Below are positions 35,701-47,600 of a DNA stretch of 64,000 nt, piece after piece. The position numbers and the translations under genes are program-made. This DNA comes from Lycocorax pyrrhopterus obiensis (Eukaryota; Chordata; Aves; Passeriformes; Paradisaeidae). The stretch is taken from contig JACSVZ010000039.1 of assembly GCA_014706295.1 (NCBI GenBank), forward strand, positions 3,100,001 through 3,164,000, read 5' to 3'. The notes below the pieces were generated by a model that saw only the letters and a program-made list of their open reading frames with translations, ran no database searches and was not told the origin of the DNA. Numbering within the stretch: position 1 is the stretch's first letter; each line of letters opens with the position of its first letter.

Positions 35701-37516
35701 GGTCTGATTGGGTATAGTGCAACTCCTCAGGTTTCTGCCAAGCACAGTTGTCATTTATTCTTCTGGGAGGGGATAGGAATATATAACCACTTAGTCATTG
35801 TGTATTCTCTTTGAATTTTTTTTTCTAATATTCAGATTGCTGGAGCCTGGTGTGAATTTTAAATTAAGGAACTAGAGGGGGAGAATGCATTTCTTTTTGT
35901 TAATGGTTTTTCCTTTCAAGCCACATTATTATTCAGTTGCCATGGTTTATCTGATTTTGTAAAGTACCCAGGGAGATGTGACAATGATTGCGTACTTAGA
36001 AATACACTGATAGATCGACATAGACTGTCTGTGAAGGGTAGAATATTAACATTTTCTGTGTTGGTGACCACCTACTGCCTTGGTCAGCTAAAATCAGGAT
36101 CCTTTTCCCCTTACATGTTGAGCAAATTAGATAACTGACTGCTAACAAATGTTACTTTCTACAGTAAAACTATTTACTGTTTCAATTCCTGCTTAAGCAG
36201 AAAAGAACAGACACCCAGCAGAACTATTCCTTCTTTGGAAGCAAATATGTATTTTAAAGTAAAAAAAAAAAAGTTGATTTCAACTGTAAACTTCCCAGTG
36301 CTTGCTCATTTGTGTTGTTCTTGCTTTAAAAAGCTGCATTTGTTAACTCTCCTGCACTCATTAAGACAGCACGTACGTGGTAAAGCTTTGTGCAGTTCAT
36401 TTCCCACAGCTGTCTCCAGAGCCCACTGGTCCATGGCAATCTTGACATCTTATTTACAAGTTCTTTGTGTGGGATGAAAAAACCCCAAAACTCAAAAGAG
36501 AATGTTTGTGTTTTTGACCACGATATGTATGTGGTACCCCAAACCCAGCAGGAGTCCAGCATGCTCCACCCCAAACAGCTTTCCTCAATGTCAGCAAGAC
36601 TCTCATCTCCAGAATACAGATCTTCCTATGCCAAGCTGATGCTCTTGGCAGTCTTTTCTACTACCATCTCACATTGGTCTTGTAGGCACAAAGATTTTCA
36701 TGAAGTGTTATTAAATGCACAACAATAATCCAAGCTAGTGCAAATTAGGGCATGTGCTTGAAAGATGCTGTACCAGGCTCTGGCCAGCAGTGCCAGCTGA
36801 AAAGCAGCTCATTTAACAAGCTCGGTTCTTCATTTGGCCTTTTGCCTATATATTTTGAAGAATTTTTACCTGCCAAAAATGCTCCCGAAATACATTTGTG
36901 TTTCATGCAGCCAACCTGCTCTTTTGTTGAGTGGACTCTTACTGTCATGAATAACATGATCAATTGTCAAGCAAATATAGGATCCAGCCCTGCACACACC
37001 TACTGCCTCGTGTGGGAGTACCACTGCAGAGCAAGCGTGCTCCTGCAAGGGGCAGGGCACCCCAGTTCTGCTCTTCCCACACACTTGCCCTAGCTTTAAG
37101 CACTTAAATTGTGCTTCAGGTTCAGAGGAATAATTTGCGTGGTTAAGCCATAAGCTTGTATTTTAGAGTGTTATTGCTCCCAGCAGATTGCTCAGCTTCT
37201 GCAGGATCAGTTCCACAGGGGTGCAGGCTGTGCAGGTGAGCAGAAAGCAGCGTAGCAGTGAGGTTGCACTGCACCCTAGCATTTTGAATGAGAGCATCAC
37301 TTCAGCCTGCACACAGAGTGGAAAGAATTTTGTTTTGTAGATGATAAAAATCCCATCATTCCAAAATATTTATATTATGTAGAAACACTATATGCTATAG
37401 TCTGGCAGACTATCAAACATGGCTGATAGCTCTGATAGCTGCTGGGTTTTTATAGGAGGAGTGTATGCTAACAGGTGCATCCACACTTGTTCATATAGGG
37501 GTTGTATACCTATTTT
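32730..37516. other. unannotated AT-rich DNA
   Basis: No gene or repeat family was recognised in 4.8 kb. TA-rich runs lie at about 33323-33355. Frames of up to 145 codons (33538-33975 plus) have no known domain and overlap other frames. Confidence 0.5.
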
Positions 37517-37580
37517 CATCCATCCATCCATCCATCCATCCATCCATCCATCCATCCATCCATCTATCCCTCCATCCATC
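37517..37580. repeat. (CATC)n microsatellite, left part
   Basis: About 12 CATC units followed by a TATCCCTC interruption and two more units. The tract resumes at 38019-38033 beyond the inserted LTR. The minus-strand frames with MDGW repeats (37579-37388 and 37760-37491) are translations of this repeat. Confidence 0.97.
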
Positions 37581-38018
37581 TGATGCCTTAGGTTTTAACT
37601 TTTCTATTTTTTTAAATTCTGTACTGCTTAGTGTGCAACTTTGAAGCTTCTTGTAGCCTGTTACTTTCTGCTCTCTCATTCTAGTTAGACACAACAAAGC
37701 CTCTCCGGACTGCTCTTCAAGGACACCTGGACCATCCTGAGCCCAAGGGGTGTAAACCAAGGAGTCTCTGAAGGGGGGGTAGCTAAGGGGAATTACATCA
37801 TTTAACTGGGACTTTAATTGGAGAATTGACCCTGATATGCAAATGAACCAAACTTATAAAAGTGTGAAAAACTCGTGACCTGTTGTCCATCTTGGGGTCC
37901 ATCTTGACAATAGCCTCTGGCTCCCCAGGGTGTACCTTGAAGGCCCTTCACATAAATACCTACTTTTATTCCTTTACTCTGTCTAGTCTCTGTGTCTAGG
38001 AGGCCTGATAAGGCATCA
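37581..38018 (+). mobile_element. solo LTR, ERV1-like family (copy 2)
   Basis: This 438-bp LTR belongs to the same family as 8905-9331. Its ends are perfect 10-bp inverted repeats, TGATGCCTTA and TAAGGCATCA. A TATAAAA box lies at 37855-37861. The AATAAA seen in copy 1 has become CATAAA here, about 90 bases further on. CATC is present on both sides, consistent with a 4-bp duplication, but the host sequence is a CATC repeat, so the duplication cannot be measured. No proviral interior is attached. Confidence 0.87.
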
Positions 38019-38384
38019 CATCCATCCATCCCCATTTGAGTAAAAGACCTAATCAACTGTGGGTGTAGCTTTCATGTGGCTTTTCATTCTGTAAAACTAT
38101 TAGGATGACCCAGTATGTTTTACAAGGAAATTCCTAGAAATTGCGACCGCATTAATGCATTTTTATATCTTTCATTTTTAATCACTGAGATTAAACTAAA
38201 AGCAAAGACAAAGAAATGTAGGAATAGGATGCATTATAGTCAATATAAAAGTAGTTTACAAAAATGTCCAATAATAATATATTTTCTGCTTCAAGTGTAG
38301 TTTATTACAATTCATTCACTCTTTTGCTTATGTTTCTTACTAGACACTAATTATTTGAATTTCTAATTAATTAAACCCTTTGTA
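38019..38384. other. CATC remnant and unannotated DNA
   Basis: Positions 38019-38033 continue the CATC microsatellite. The rest is AT-rich DNA with no feature recognised. Confidence 0.6.
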
Positions 38385-40864
38385 GACAGGTGGGAGCAGC
38401 CTCACATGCAAGTTCCTCATTCCTCGTGGGAAACTTCAGCCACCACGATACCTGTTGGAGGGACAACATAGCAGAGCGTACGCAATCCAGGAGGATCCTG
38501 GAATGCATTGATGATAATTTCCTCCTCTGAATGACAGAGGAGCTAACAACAAGAGGTGCTAAGCTGGACCTTGTTCTCAACAACAAGAAGAGGTTGGTGG
38601 GAATGTGAAAGATGGCAGCCTTGGCTGCAATGACCATGAAATGGTGGAGTTTTAAAAAGCCTCAGGGCAAGGAGAAGTGTGCAGCGCAAGCTTATTACCC
38701 TGGACTTCTGGAGAGCAGACTTTGCCCTCTTTAGGGATCTGCTTGGTAGAGTACCATAGGATAAAGCCCTAGAGGGAGAAGGTGCCCAAGACAGCTCATC
38801 AATATTCAAGGATCACCTCCTCCAAGCTCAGAAGTAATGCATCCCAACAAAGAGGAAGTGAGGCAATGCCCCCAGGAGGCCTGCATGGATGAACAAAGGA
38901 GCCCCTGGGCAAATTCAAACATTAAAAGGAAGTCTACAGAGCGTGGAAACAAGGACAGGTCAGGGAGTGGAAACAAGGACAGGTAGCCTTGGAGGAATAC
39001 AGAGAGATTGCCTGAGCAGACAGGGGTCGGATTGGGAAAGATAAAGCCCTGATAGAATCAAATCTGTCCAGGAAATCAAAGACAAAAAAAAAATCTTCTA
39101 TAGGTAGGTCAGTGATAAAAGGGAAACTAAGAAAATTGTGGACCGTCTCCAGAAGAAAATGGGAGACTTGGCTACCTGGGATATGGAGAAGGCTGAGGTA
39201 CTCAATGACTTTTTCCCTCAGTCTTCACTGACAAGTGCTCCAGCCACACTGCCCAGGTTGCAGAGGGCAAAGATGGGAACCAGGAGAATGGAAAATCAAG
39301 TTTGAGATCATCTAAGGAACCTGAAAGTGCAGAAGTCCATGGGACCTGATGAAATGCATCCACAGCTCCTGAGGGAAGTGGTAGATAAAGCCACTGTCCA
39401 ACACATTTGAGAAGTCATGTCGGTCTGGCAAGGTTTATTAACTTGAAAACATCAACTGAGTTGATGTTGACTCCCATTATTAAAAGTGAAAAAGAAAGAC
39501 CCGTGGAACTACAGATCAGTCAGTATCACTTCTGTGCCCAGAAAGATCATGGAGCAGCTTCTCCTGGAAAATGTGCTGTAAAGCACATAATAAAATAAGG
39601 AGGTGATTGGTGACAACCAACATGGTTTCATCAAGGGCAAATCACGCCCGACACATTTGATGGCCTTTTATGATGGGGTTACAGCATTGGTGGATAAAAG
39701 TAGAGCAACTGACACCAACTACCTGGACTTGTGCAAAGCATTTGGCACTGTCCTGCATGATATCTTTGTTTCTAAACTGGAGAGACGTGGATTTGATTAA
39801 TGGACCATTTGGTGCAGAAGGAATTAGCTGAATGGTCACACTGAAAGTGTTGCAAGCAATGGTTTGATGTCCAAGTGGAGAGCAGTGATGAGTGGTGATC
39901 CTCAGGGGTCAGTATTGAGACAGGCACTATTTATCTTTGTAAGTGACATGGACAGTGGGATTGAGTGCACCCTCAGCCGGTTTGCTGATGACACCAAGCT
40001 CTCTGGTGCAATTGACACATTGGAGGGAAGGGATGTCATCCAGAGGGACCTTGACATGCTTGAGAGGTGGCCCACGTGAACACCATGAAGTTCAACAAAG
40101 CCAAGTGCAAAGTCCTGCACCTAGAACAGGGCAATCCTAAGCACAGATTCAGGCTGTGCAGAGAATGGATTGAGAACAGCCCTGAGGACAAGAACTTGGA
40201 GATGTTGATGGACAAGAAGTTCAACATGATACAGCAATGTGAGCTTGTGGCCCAGAAAGCCAAACATATCCTGTTTCATTGCAAGAAGTGGGACCGGCAG
40301 GTCAAGGGAGGTGATTCTCTCCCACTCTGCTCTCGTGAGATCCCACCTGGAGTACTGTGTCCAGCTCTGGAGCCTCCAACACAAGAAGGACATGAAGCTG
40401 TCGGAGCAAGTCCAGAGTGGGGCCATGAAGATGATCAGAGAACTGGAGCACCTCTCCTATAAAGATAGGCTGACTGAACTGGGATTGTCAGAGAGGAGAG
40501 GACTGGAGAGGAGAAGACATTGGGGAAACCTAAAAGCAGCCTTCCAGTACGTAAAGGGGGCCACTTGTTACAAGGAGAGGCACTTTTTACAAGGGCATGC
40601 AGGGACAGAGACTGAAACTGAAAGAGAGTAGGTTTGCATCAGATATTAAGAAGAAATTCTTTAATGTCAGGCTGCTGAGGCACTAGAACAAGTTGTCCAG
40701 AGAGGTTGTGGCTGCCCCATCCCTGGAAGTGTTCAAGGCCAGGTTGGATGGGGCTTTGAGCAACCTGGTCTAGTGGGAGGTGTCCCTGCCTATGGGAAGG
40801 GGTTAGAACTAGATGATATTTAAGGTCCCTCCAAACTCAAACCAATCTGTGGTTCTATGATTAT
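38385..40864 (+). mobile_element. CR1 LINE, 2.5 kb, endonuclease to 3' end, broken
   Basis: This is the longest CR1 in the window. Parts in order: the end of the apurinic endonuclease domain (reading like CWRDNIAERTQSRRILECID near 38450) and the linker (38690-39100). The reverse transcriptase follows, with [10 protein letters not shown] at about 39618, a [24 protein letters not shown] block to 39797, then a stop. GDPQGS lies near 39894 and the catalytic FADD is intact at 39981-39992. Thumb and C-terminal blocks (40067-40631) lie in shifted frames. The tail has CCAGGTTGGATGGGGCTTTG and ends TTCTATGATTATAC. Stops and frame changes make it inactive. Its N-terminal part is absent, so it is 5'-truncated. 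Confidence 0.95.
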
Positions 40865-42683
40865 ACAGGCACAGAGTCTTTTGGCTTCAATGACCTTGCA
40901 GAAGCCTATGTTCATCCTTGCAGAAGGAATTATAGAGCTTTTGGCTGCCTCACTTTCCATATTTTTTGGAATGTTTTTCAGAGAGCAGGCAGTGCTCTTG
41001 ATCAGACTTGGAAGGTGATCCGAGCTTTGGCCAGTTAAGCAAAAATCTACCTTGTTTTTGCTCAGGCAAAACTTGAAAAAATAATGTTCTTGTAATCTGT
41101 GGTGCATTTCAGGCTCACATCTTTTCTCTGCCAAGTCAATTAAAAATAGGGAGGTATTACTACATTGGAAAGAACTCAAAGAAAGACAACAAAGACTTAA
41201 AATTACAAAGTAGACCCATGGACTCCAGGGCAAAATAGAATAAACTTAATGCAGGACACAGAAAGCCAGCACAGAAAAGCAACTCCAAAGAGGCAGAGTA
41301 AGGTATCCAGAAGGTAATACCAAAATAAAGAGCATGAATTGTTTTGGGTAGCCAGAATCAAGCCTTTGAAAAAAAGTGTTTTACTGAATCTGGATTGTTA
41401 GGGATGGAGTTATTTAAACAGAGAACTGAAGGGATGATTTTCCAAGGCACCCTGGTGAGGCACTGAAACCAGGTGCTCCAAGCCCAATCTGGTAAAACAC
41501 AAAATGTGCTATAGTAATAAAGGGCTACAACAACCTGTAGTACTGGAAGGAAGTTGTTTACACAGCAGAAGTAACAGTGAATCAGAGAGCTTGTCTTAGA
41601 AATAGAAATTTTAAAAGCTAAATAACGAACACTATAAGAAAGCCAAAAAAGGGCTTCTTAGCTAAATACTGATTTCTAGGGACATAATCTACTGTAGTTT
41701 AATTAGGGATGTAGGATGGAGTCAACTTCATCAACTTGAGTGCTTTGCTCAACTTGGTAGTATCCACCTACATCCTTTAAGTACTTGGTTCACATGCCCC
41801 CCCTAAAATCTTTTATGTGGCCCAAAAAGAACTGCTGAAAGGTAAAGACTTGAAAATGAGGAGGCGCACATTTGGGCCATGTGCAGAAGCAGCAGCACTA
41901 GAAGCTGAAGTGGAGCCTCATGAGTGTTGTCTCCACACATGCACAGCTCCTTGAGCAGCACCTAAGGAGCTTCTGGGCACCTTATGTAGGGCAGAAAATC
42001 TGAAAAGGCCCAAAAGCCAAGCAGAGAGTCAACTAAAAGGGACTTGGCTGAAGAAAAGTGCATGTGTATCTTTGGCTTTGTCACTCTGAGCCTGAAGAGT
42101 AGTCTCCAATCTGGATTCACACCTGGGACTACTGTGCTGATTGCCTGAACCACCCTTTCCAGGAAAGAGCTGCTGAAAGGGAGAGGGAAAATGAATGTGT
42201 GAATAGAGGGAAAAGGCTGAGAGAATGGAAAAAAAAGAAATAGGGGAGAGTGAGAGGAAATACAAATAGACATTAATCTGTAGGTAAAGTGGTGGGAAAC
42301 TTACCTGGAGACACGAGGTTTCTGTCCACACCTAGATGAATATCCAGCAGAGGCTGGCATTTCTGTGAGTGTCCTAGCCATTGTGTTATTCCCGCTCTTT
42401 GCCTCAAGGAGTACCTACTTTTACCACAAGCATTTCTACGAACACCTAGGAACAGACAGCAGGACTCTCTGGGGACTTTGCAGAAGAACATTTACTGCTC
42501 TCTTCAGTTGGCTGAGCATAAACATTTAGCACCATGTGCGTGCCTTAAGTTTTCCCTCCCCTTCTCCTTGGGACCTCTTGTAAGTTCTGTGCTGCATCTG
42601 CTGGGTGTGCATGGATGCTCTGAGGACACCCAAAGGGTCTCAGGCCACCACATTCTGCATCCCCAGTGACTGCTAGGAGGTGA
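40865..42683. other. unannotated DNA
   Basis: No feature was recognised. Frames of about 100 codons on the minus strand at 41962-42331 overlap each other in two frames and look random. Confidence 0.5.
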
Positions 42684-42689
42684 CACCAG
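42684..42689. repeat. target-site duplication CACCAG (left)
   Basis: CACCAG directly precedes the LTR and recurs at 43024-43029 directly after it. A 6-bp duplication is typical of alpha- and betaretrovirus-like (ERVK) integration. Confidence 0.8.
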
Positions 42690-43023
42690 TGTCGCTCGCG
42701 AGCAGAAACCAAGGAATAAAGTGACATGGATGGTTTAGTACGAGAAGAAACCGACACTTTATTAATTTACAGATTCACTTATATACCTTAGCATGCTGGA
42801 CTGACATAAGGTTATTGGTTCACTGACCAACCACCCTCCAGAGGGACTGGCTGAACCCAACAACACTTACTTCAGATATTTTCTCCTTGGCATCATAACA
42901 ATACCATAGTTTACAAAATCTCCCAACTGTTTTCCCATAGTGTCCGTGAGAAAGCAAGGCTTTCACACAGACACTGTCAGAAAACTGAGAGATCTCTCTG
43001 CAGCCAGGCTTTTAGCATTCACA
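42690..43023 (-). mobile_element. solo LTR, ERVK type, antisense
   Basis: This 334-bp LTR lies on the minus strand, with TGTGAATGCT at its 5' end (43023) and GCGAGCGACA at its 3' end (42690). Read in reverse it has a TATATAAG box at about 42787-42779, then an AATAAAGTGTCGG polyadenylation block (AATAAA at 42763-42758) and a short U5 ending TCGCGAGCGACA. It is flanked by a perfect 6-bp duplication. No internal region adjoins it. Frames at 42940-43148 are LTR shadows. Confidence 0.88.
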
Positions 43024-43029
43024 CACCAG

Positions 43030-44624
43030 CCCTTGTGTTCATGCAGGATCCTCAGTGGAAGTGTGCAGGTGTCCCTGGCAGCTGGGCACACCTCTCCCAT
43101 GGTACAGAGCAAATCCAACAGGGTCACCTGACATAGGTTTGCCCTCATCAGGCTCAGTGAATCTCAGTTCAAGAGAGCTGCCAAGGGCAAATTAACAGGC
43201 TGTCCAAACAAAGAGGGCACTGTTTTTTTAAGCTTTCCTCAAGAAGTGGAAAGCAATACATCTTTTTGTTCTGATGTCAAAGTTATCCAGAAAAATCATG
43301 CCACTATCAAGACTGTCACATTTAATTGAACAGCACTTGGGGTTTTTTTAATGATCTTGTCTCTCTTCTGCACCCTGGGGGATTCCTGCTACTGTTTGCT
43401 CTCCAGTGCTGAGACTGATCAGAGCAATCACTTAACCCTCCCACTGCCTGCATGTCAGCACTCCAACAAGTGCTGTATTTTATGAAAATAACATTATAGC
43501 CTCTTAGTGACTTTCAAAATTTAGGTCATTGCCAGATCAATGCAGCTATGTTTACTTCATTTCAGGGATTGATTTTGGTGCTCTAAGAGGATAAGCAAAT
43601 GGCTGAGAGTAGTTGACTCTCTTTGGCACTGCAGCATTGAGCAGTTTGACTGTAGGCTGAACCAGTAAATCTCTGGATCTTTTAAATTTCATTTCTAATC
43701 AGTCCTAGAGCAAAATTTACACTCCCAACCTGCAAATGACATTTTGCTTCTGGTACTATTCTTTCATATGCTGAGAACTCCCACTGATAAACACAAAAGA
43801 CAATATTAGAGTCAGGAGCCATGCTGCACATCTAAGAAATTATATTCCTCTTATGATGCCCTTACGCAGGGTGAAGTGCCTCTGTAAGAAAGTGGCACAC
43901 AGCATTAGAGTTTACCATCATTCAGCAGCTTCCATAAGAGATGTGCTCTGGTTACAAACAAAAAGTTACCAGCCCCGTGGGCTCACACTGGGCTCTGTGG
44001 TTCAAGCTGCCATCTTTCCTTCTCACATGCCACCTCTAGTCATAAAGTGCTGTGAGTCATTTCAGTCCTCAGAGTCACTTGTGTGCATCTGTTTTCCTGC
44101 AGCCCAGATGCAAAAATGTTAGGATTCAGTAAATGACTCAGTTGATGATGTTTCACAATGAAAAGCATCCGGCTAATATCCCATCGTGATCCCGGCTGTT
44201 TTGGGGTAACAGGAATGAAACTGTAAAAAACAAAAGAGTTTTAACACTCCAGGAAGCATTGATGAGCCTTAAAAATGGGCCATGTATATGGCTATGGTAT
44301 AGAGTTGCTTTTCAAAGTGGGGTAAGGCTAATGACTGTTACGTTGTTATTTCATCCTCTTTGGCTGTAGCACATGGCTGTCATGAATAGCTGCCTTCATC
44401 CTGGGGAGATGAAGGTGTATGGAGAGCAACCTGCTCTTGTGTGGAGTTCTGCTGCCCTGGGGAGCCAGGCAGGCACTGCGGCCTTTGGGCATGCAGGATA
44501 TCTCTCGTGGCAGAGCATCTCCACATGCAGAGGCCATTTGCTGCCTTCCTGAACCACCACACAGTGCTAAGAGGCCTCTCCTGTGGATATTTTATCCAAC
44601 AGAAATGAGGCTTTTCATCTGATC
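43030..44624. other. unannotated DNA
   Basis: No gene or repeat family was recognised. Confidence 0.5.
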
Positions 44625-44671
44625 TGTTGTTGTTGTTGTTGTTGTTATTATTATTACTATTTTTATTATTA
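44625..44671. repeat. (GTT)n(ATT)n microsatellite
   Basis: About seven GTT units pass into ATT units with one interruption. The minus-strand 128-codon frame across it (a run of asparagines) is a translation of this repeat. Confidence 0.95.
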
Positions 44672-47600
44672 ATTTTGCCACATGATACCTGAAGGTAAAA
44701 AATGTATTTAGTCAGAAAAAAATAGGGGTTTATGGCATTCTGAATAGTTTCCCATAAAAAAATCATTTCCCAGAAGAAATAAAAGTCCTGAATCTCTCAT
44801 AAATCATCCCAAGACACTTTTGTTACAAAGTAATTGAGAATCCAGAGCCTCTTAACCTTCTCTTAGCCCTATTTTTCATCATATCTCCTACAGCCAAAGA
44901 AAGCCCTACCTGTGGTAGGATACCATATTTAATACATTACACTATATGCCCTTGCTGGACCTCAACACTCCCTTTCCAGTACTTTCCAAGGTAATACGAT
45001 TTATGCTTTCTTTAAATCTCTTCCAGTGCTATTTTTTTTTTTAATAAACCACAGTCAGCTTTAGGAAGTCCAACTTTAACAGAAGTGATTCAATATCTAC
45101 CCAATTGCCTTGGGCTTCTTCAAACAGTGCTTGAAAAAGAGGATGTGGTGAGACTGATAATGGGATATGGTGTTCTTCACTTCCAAGCTGCCAGCTTGCC
45201 ACCAACGCTCTTGAGGCCACTCTGACTGGAAAAACTGTGTGAAATGTGCTCACCTTCATTTTCTTAAGGCCTGTTGTTTAGTGCAGAAATACCTGCCACT
45301 GCAATGGGCAGAGTTAGCTACAGCCTGAGCAAAGGGGCAGCAGGTGAAGATGAGAAGAGCTATGCTTGCAGCCTGTTGTAGGGCTTGTGACAGTGCTTAT
45401 GAAAGTAACTCTGGTTTGGTTGGCTCTTTGTTATAAAATAAAATATGGTCCCAAAAAGGATGAATAATAAAGATATTTTAAAATGTATAGCATTTTCAAA
45501 ATTTTAGTGGTTGGCCAGGTACTGTAACTGCTTTAGGAGACTGCCATTGTTTCTGAACATTTCAGCATAATATGGGAGGAGAAAAGTATGGAGACACTTT
45601 TCTTTAAAGGGTGGTGCTTGTAGATCAGGTGAATAAAGAGAAAAACATTGGCAAAGCAGTGTGGAATGCCTGTGCTGAACAGCTTGAGCCATAGGTGCTC
45701 TGTGAGAATAACATTCATGCTGCTCCCAAAACTCCAAACAACCAGATGGAATATCTGATGCTTTGGGAGTCCTGGGATAAGCAGCACAACCTGCACTGCA
45801 CCTGCCCATGAAAGGACAAACCAATTTTGTAGCACAAAGATGATGCAGAGACTTCTTGGAGTGTCTGTAGGTCCAGGTCTGCCTTTGTGATAAGGCAGAA
45901 TTTATCTGCCATCCCTGCCAAAGTAACACCTTCAATAAGCCAGTTCAGCATCCCAGACATGACCCTTCCTAGAGCTGATGTAGAATTTAACGGACATGAG
46001 AGGCAAATTACAATGAAGGTACCCAGAGGTTAGAAATTTGTCTCAGTTAATGCTTTCAGTAGAAGTCTCTTATTTCAGCCCCCTCCCCTGGTAATGTTCT
46101 TCCCATCCAGCAGCACCACAGATTATTTCCAGGATGGCAGGAGTACATGGCAGGAAAGCTCAGCATAGCTAAGGAAGCTGTGCTATGTTAGTCCCAAGGG
46201 TTCAGCATCAAGTGAACTGCCCTTAACAGCAATATTCTGCTGCCCCCCAGGGGAAGGAAGGAACATGTATGGATGGGCTCCGACTGACCTGTAGCACTTC
46301 ACCCCCAGCTTCAGAGCTGAACTTCTGCTCCTGGACCTGCTTTCTCCAGACTTTATGCCTGTGGGAAACAATGTTTAAAAACGGCAGTGTTTAAATGACT
46401 GAGCCAGAGGCTGCAAAGGCAGTGGGTGCTGCAAGAGTCTTTATTGCCATTTCACACAATGAAATACTGAATGATGATTGCTTACCTGGGTCTGTGTAAG
46501 GTCTGCAGGCAAGGTAATGAATATGTATGAGAAATCTAACTGTTTGCAGAAACAGCAATGCTAATGTCAATAAGCACAAGAATAACTTTCCATTGCCAAA
46601 TAACATGCATTATTTAGCAATAATACATGTGCATAAATAAGAAAGTGCAGTAGGTAAGTTTGTGCATTCTTTCCTTTACTTCTGAAAAATATTTGTTAAT
46701 GGTACAATAAAAATGTTGTTCATAAAATAGACAAGGCCAATCTACTATACAATTGTCTACACATTCACATAAAAATATGATGTTCAAAACAGCAGATCTG
46801 CTCTACTTATGATCACTCTAAATAAATGGCATCTGAAGGCCCCAGTAGATGTCATGCAAATTGGAGCTTCCTTGGCTTTCCAAGAGAAAATTTTTTCTTA
46901 TAAATTCCTGCTATCTGATCACATGGCTTCTTCTCTGTATTTAAGAACATCACATGTTGTCCAGTCATTATGGACACATGTTGTCCATAAAGGGTTCTGG
47001 AAAATTACTTAGGTCAGTTTGATTTACTCCTCAATAATCAGTTTCTTTACCATTAGTATATACCATGACTTTTACATATCATTTGCATTTGTCTATCCTG
47101 GTTTATACTGGATCATGTTGTTACTCTGCTGGCAAAGGTCTGAGAGCTCCGTTATGGGAATGCATGAAGAGTGAGAATGTGGTACTGAACTCTGTGAGCT
47201 CTTCAGTCCTTACAAGTTAAGCTGAAGCAATTGGTAATGCAAGTCAGAAAAAAAAGTACCACCTGACCCTTGGAAGCAATAATAAAACAATAGCTCATGT
47301 TTCATGTGATTATTCCTTCTCCACAGAGACACAGACTCATTAATCCATGTTAGACTGATTGTTTTTCCAGGCTTCCTACCTGAAAAGTCAAAGCACCTAA
47401 GTAACAGCAAAACAAAATAACCTGAGAAAATCAGTGCTCTGTGAAAGTCCTATGGAAATGTAAGACATGGAAGCTGCATTGTCTTTGTTGTAGGTAAGAA
47501 ATGACACTCGATGATAAGGTTTCAATGCCAGGTCCCCAAATTTAGGGAATATGTATGTGTCAGGGACTGAATTAGGGCTGCTGGATAATTCTGAGTATTT

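Noticed and set aside
37388..37760. Minus-strand frames encoding MDGW repeats
   Set aside because: They are translations of the CATC microsatellite, in two frames at once.
42684..42700. Possible primer site (CTGGTGTC) next to the ERVK-type LTR
   Set aside because: The same six bases occur at the other end of the LTR, so they are the target duplication, and no interior follows.
44380..44766. 128-codon minus frame with a run of asparagines
   Set aside because: The run is the GTT/ATT microsatellite. Nothing else in it looks like a protein.
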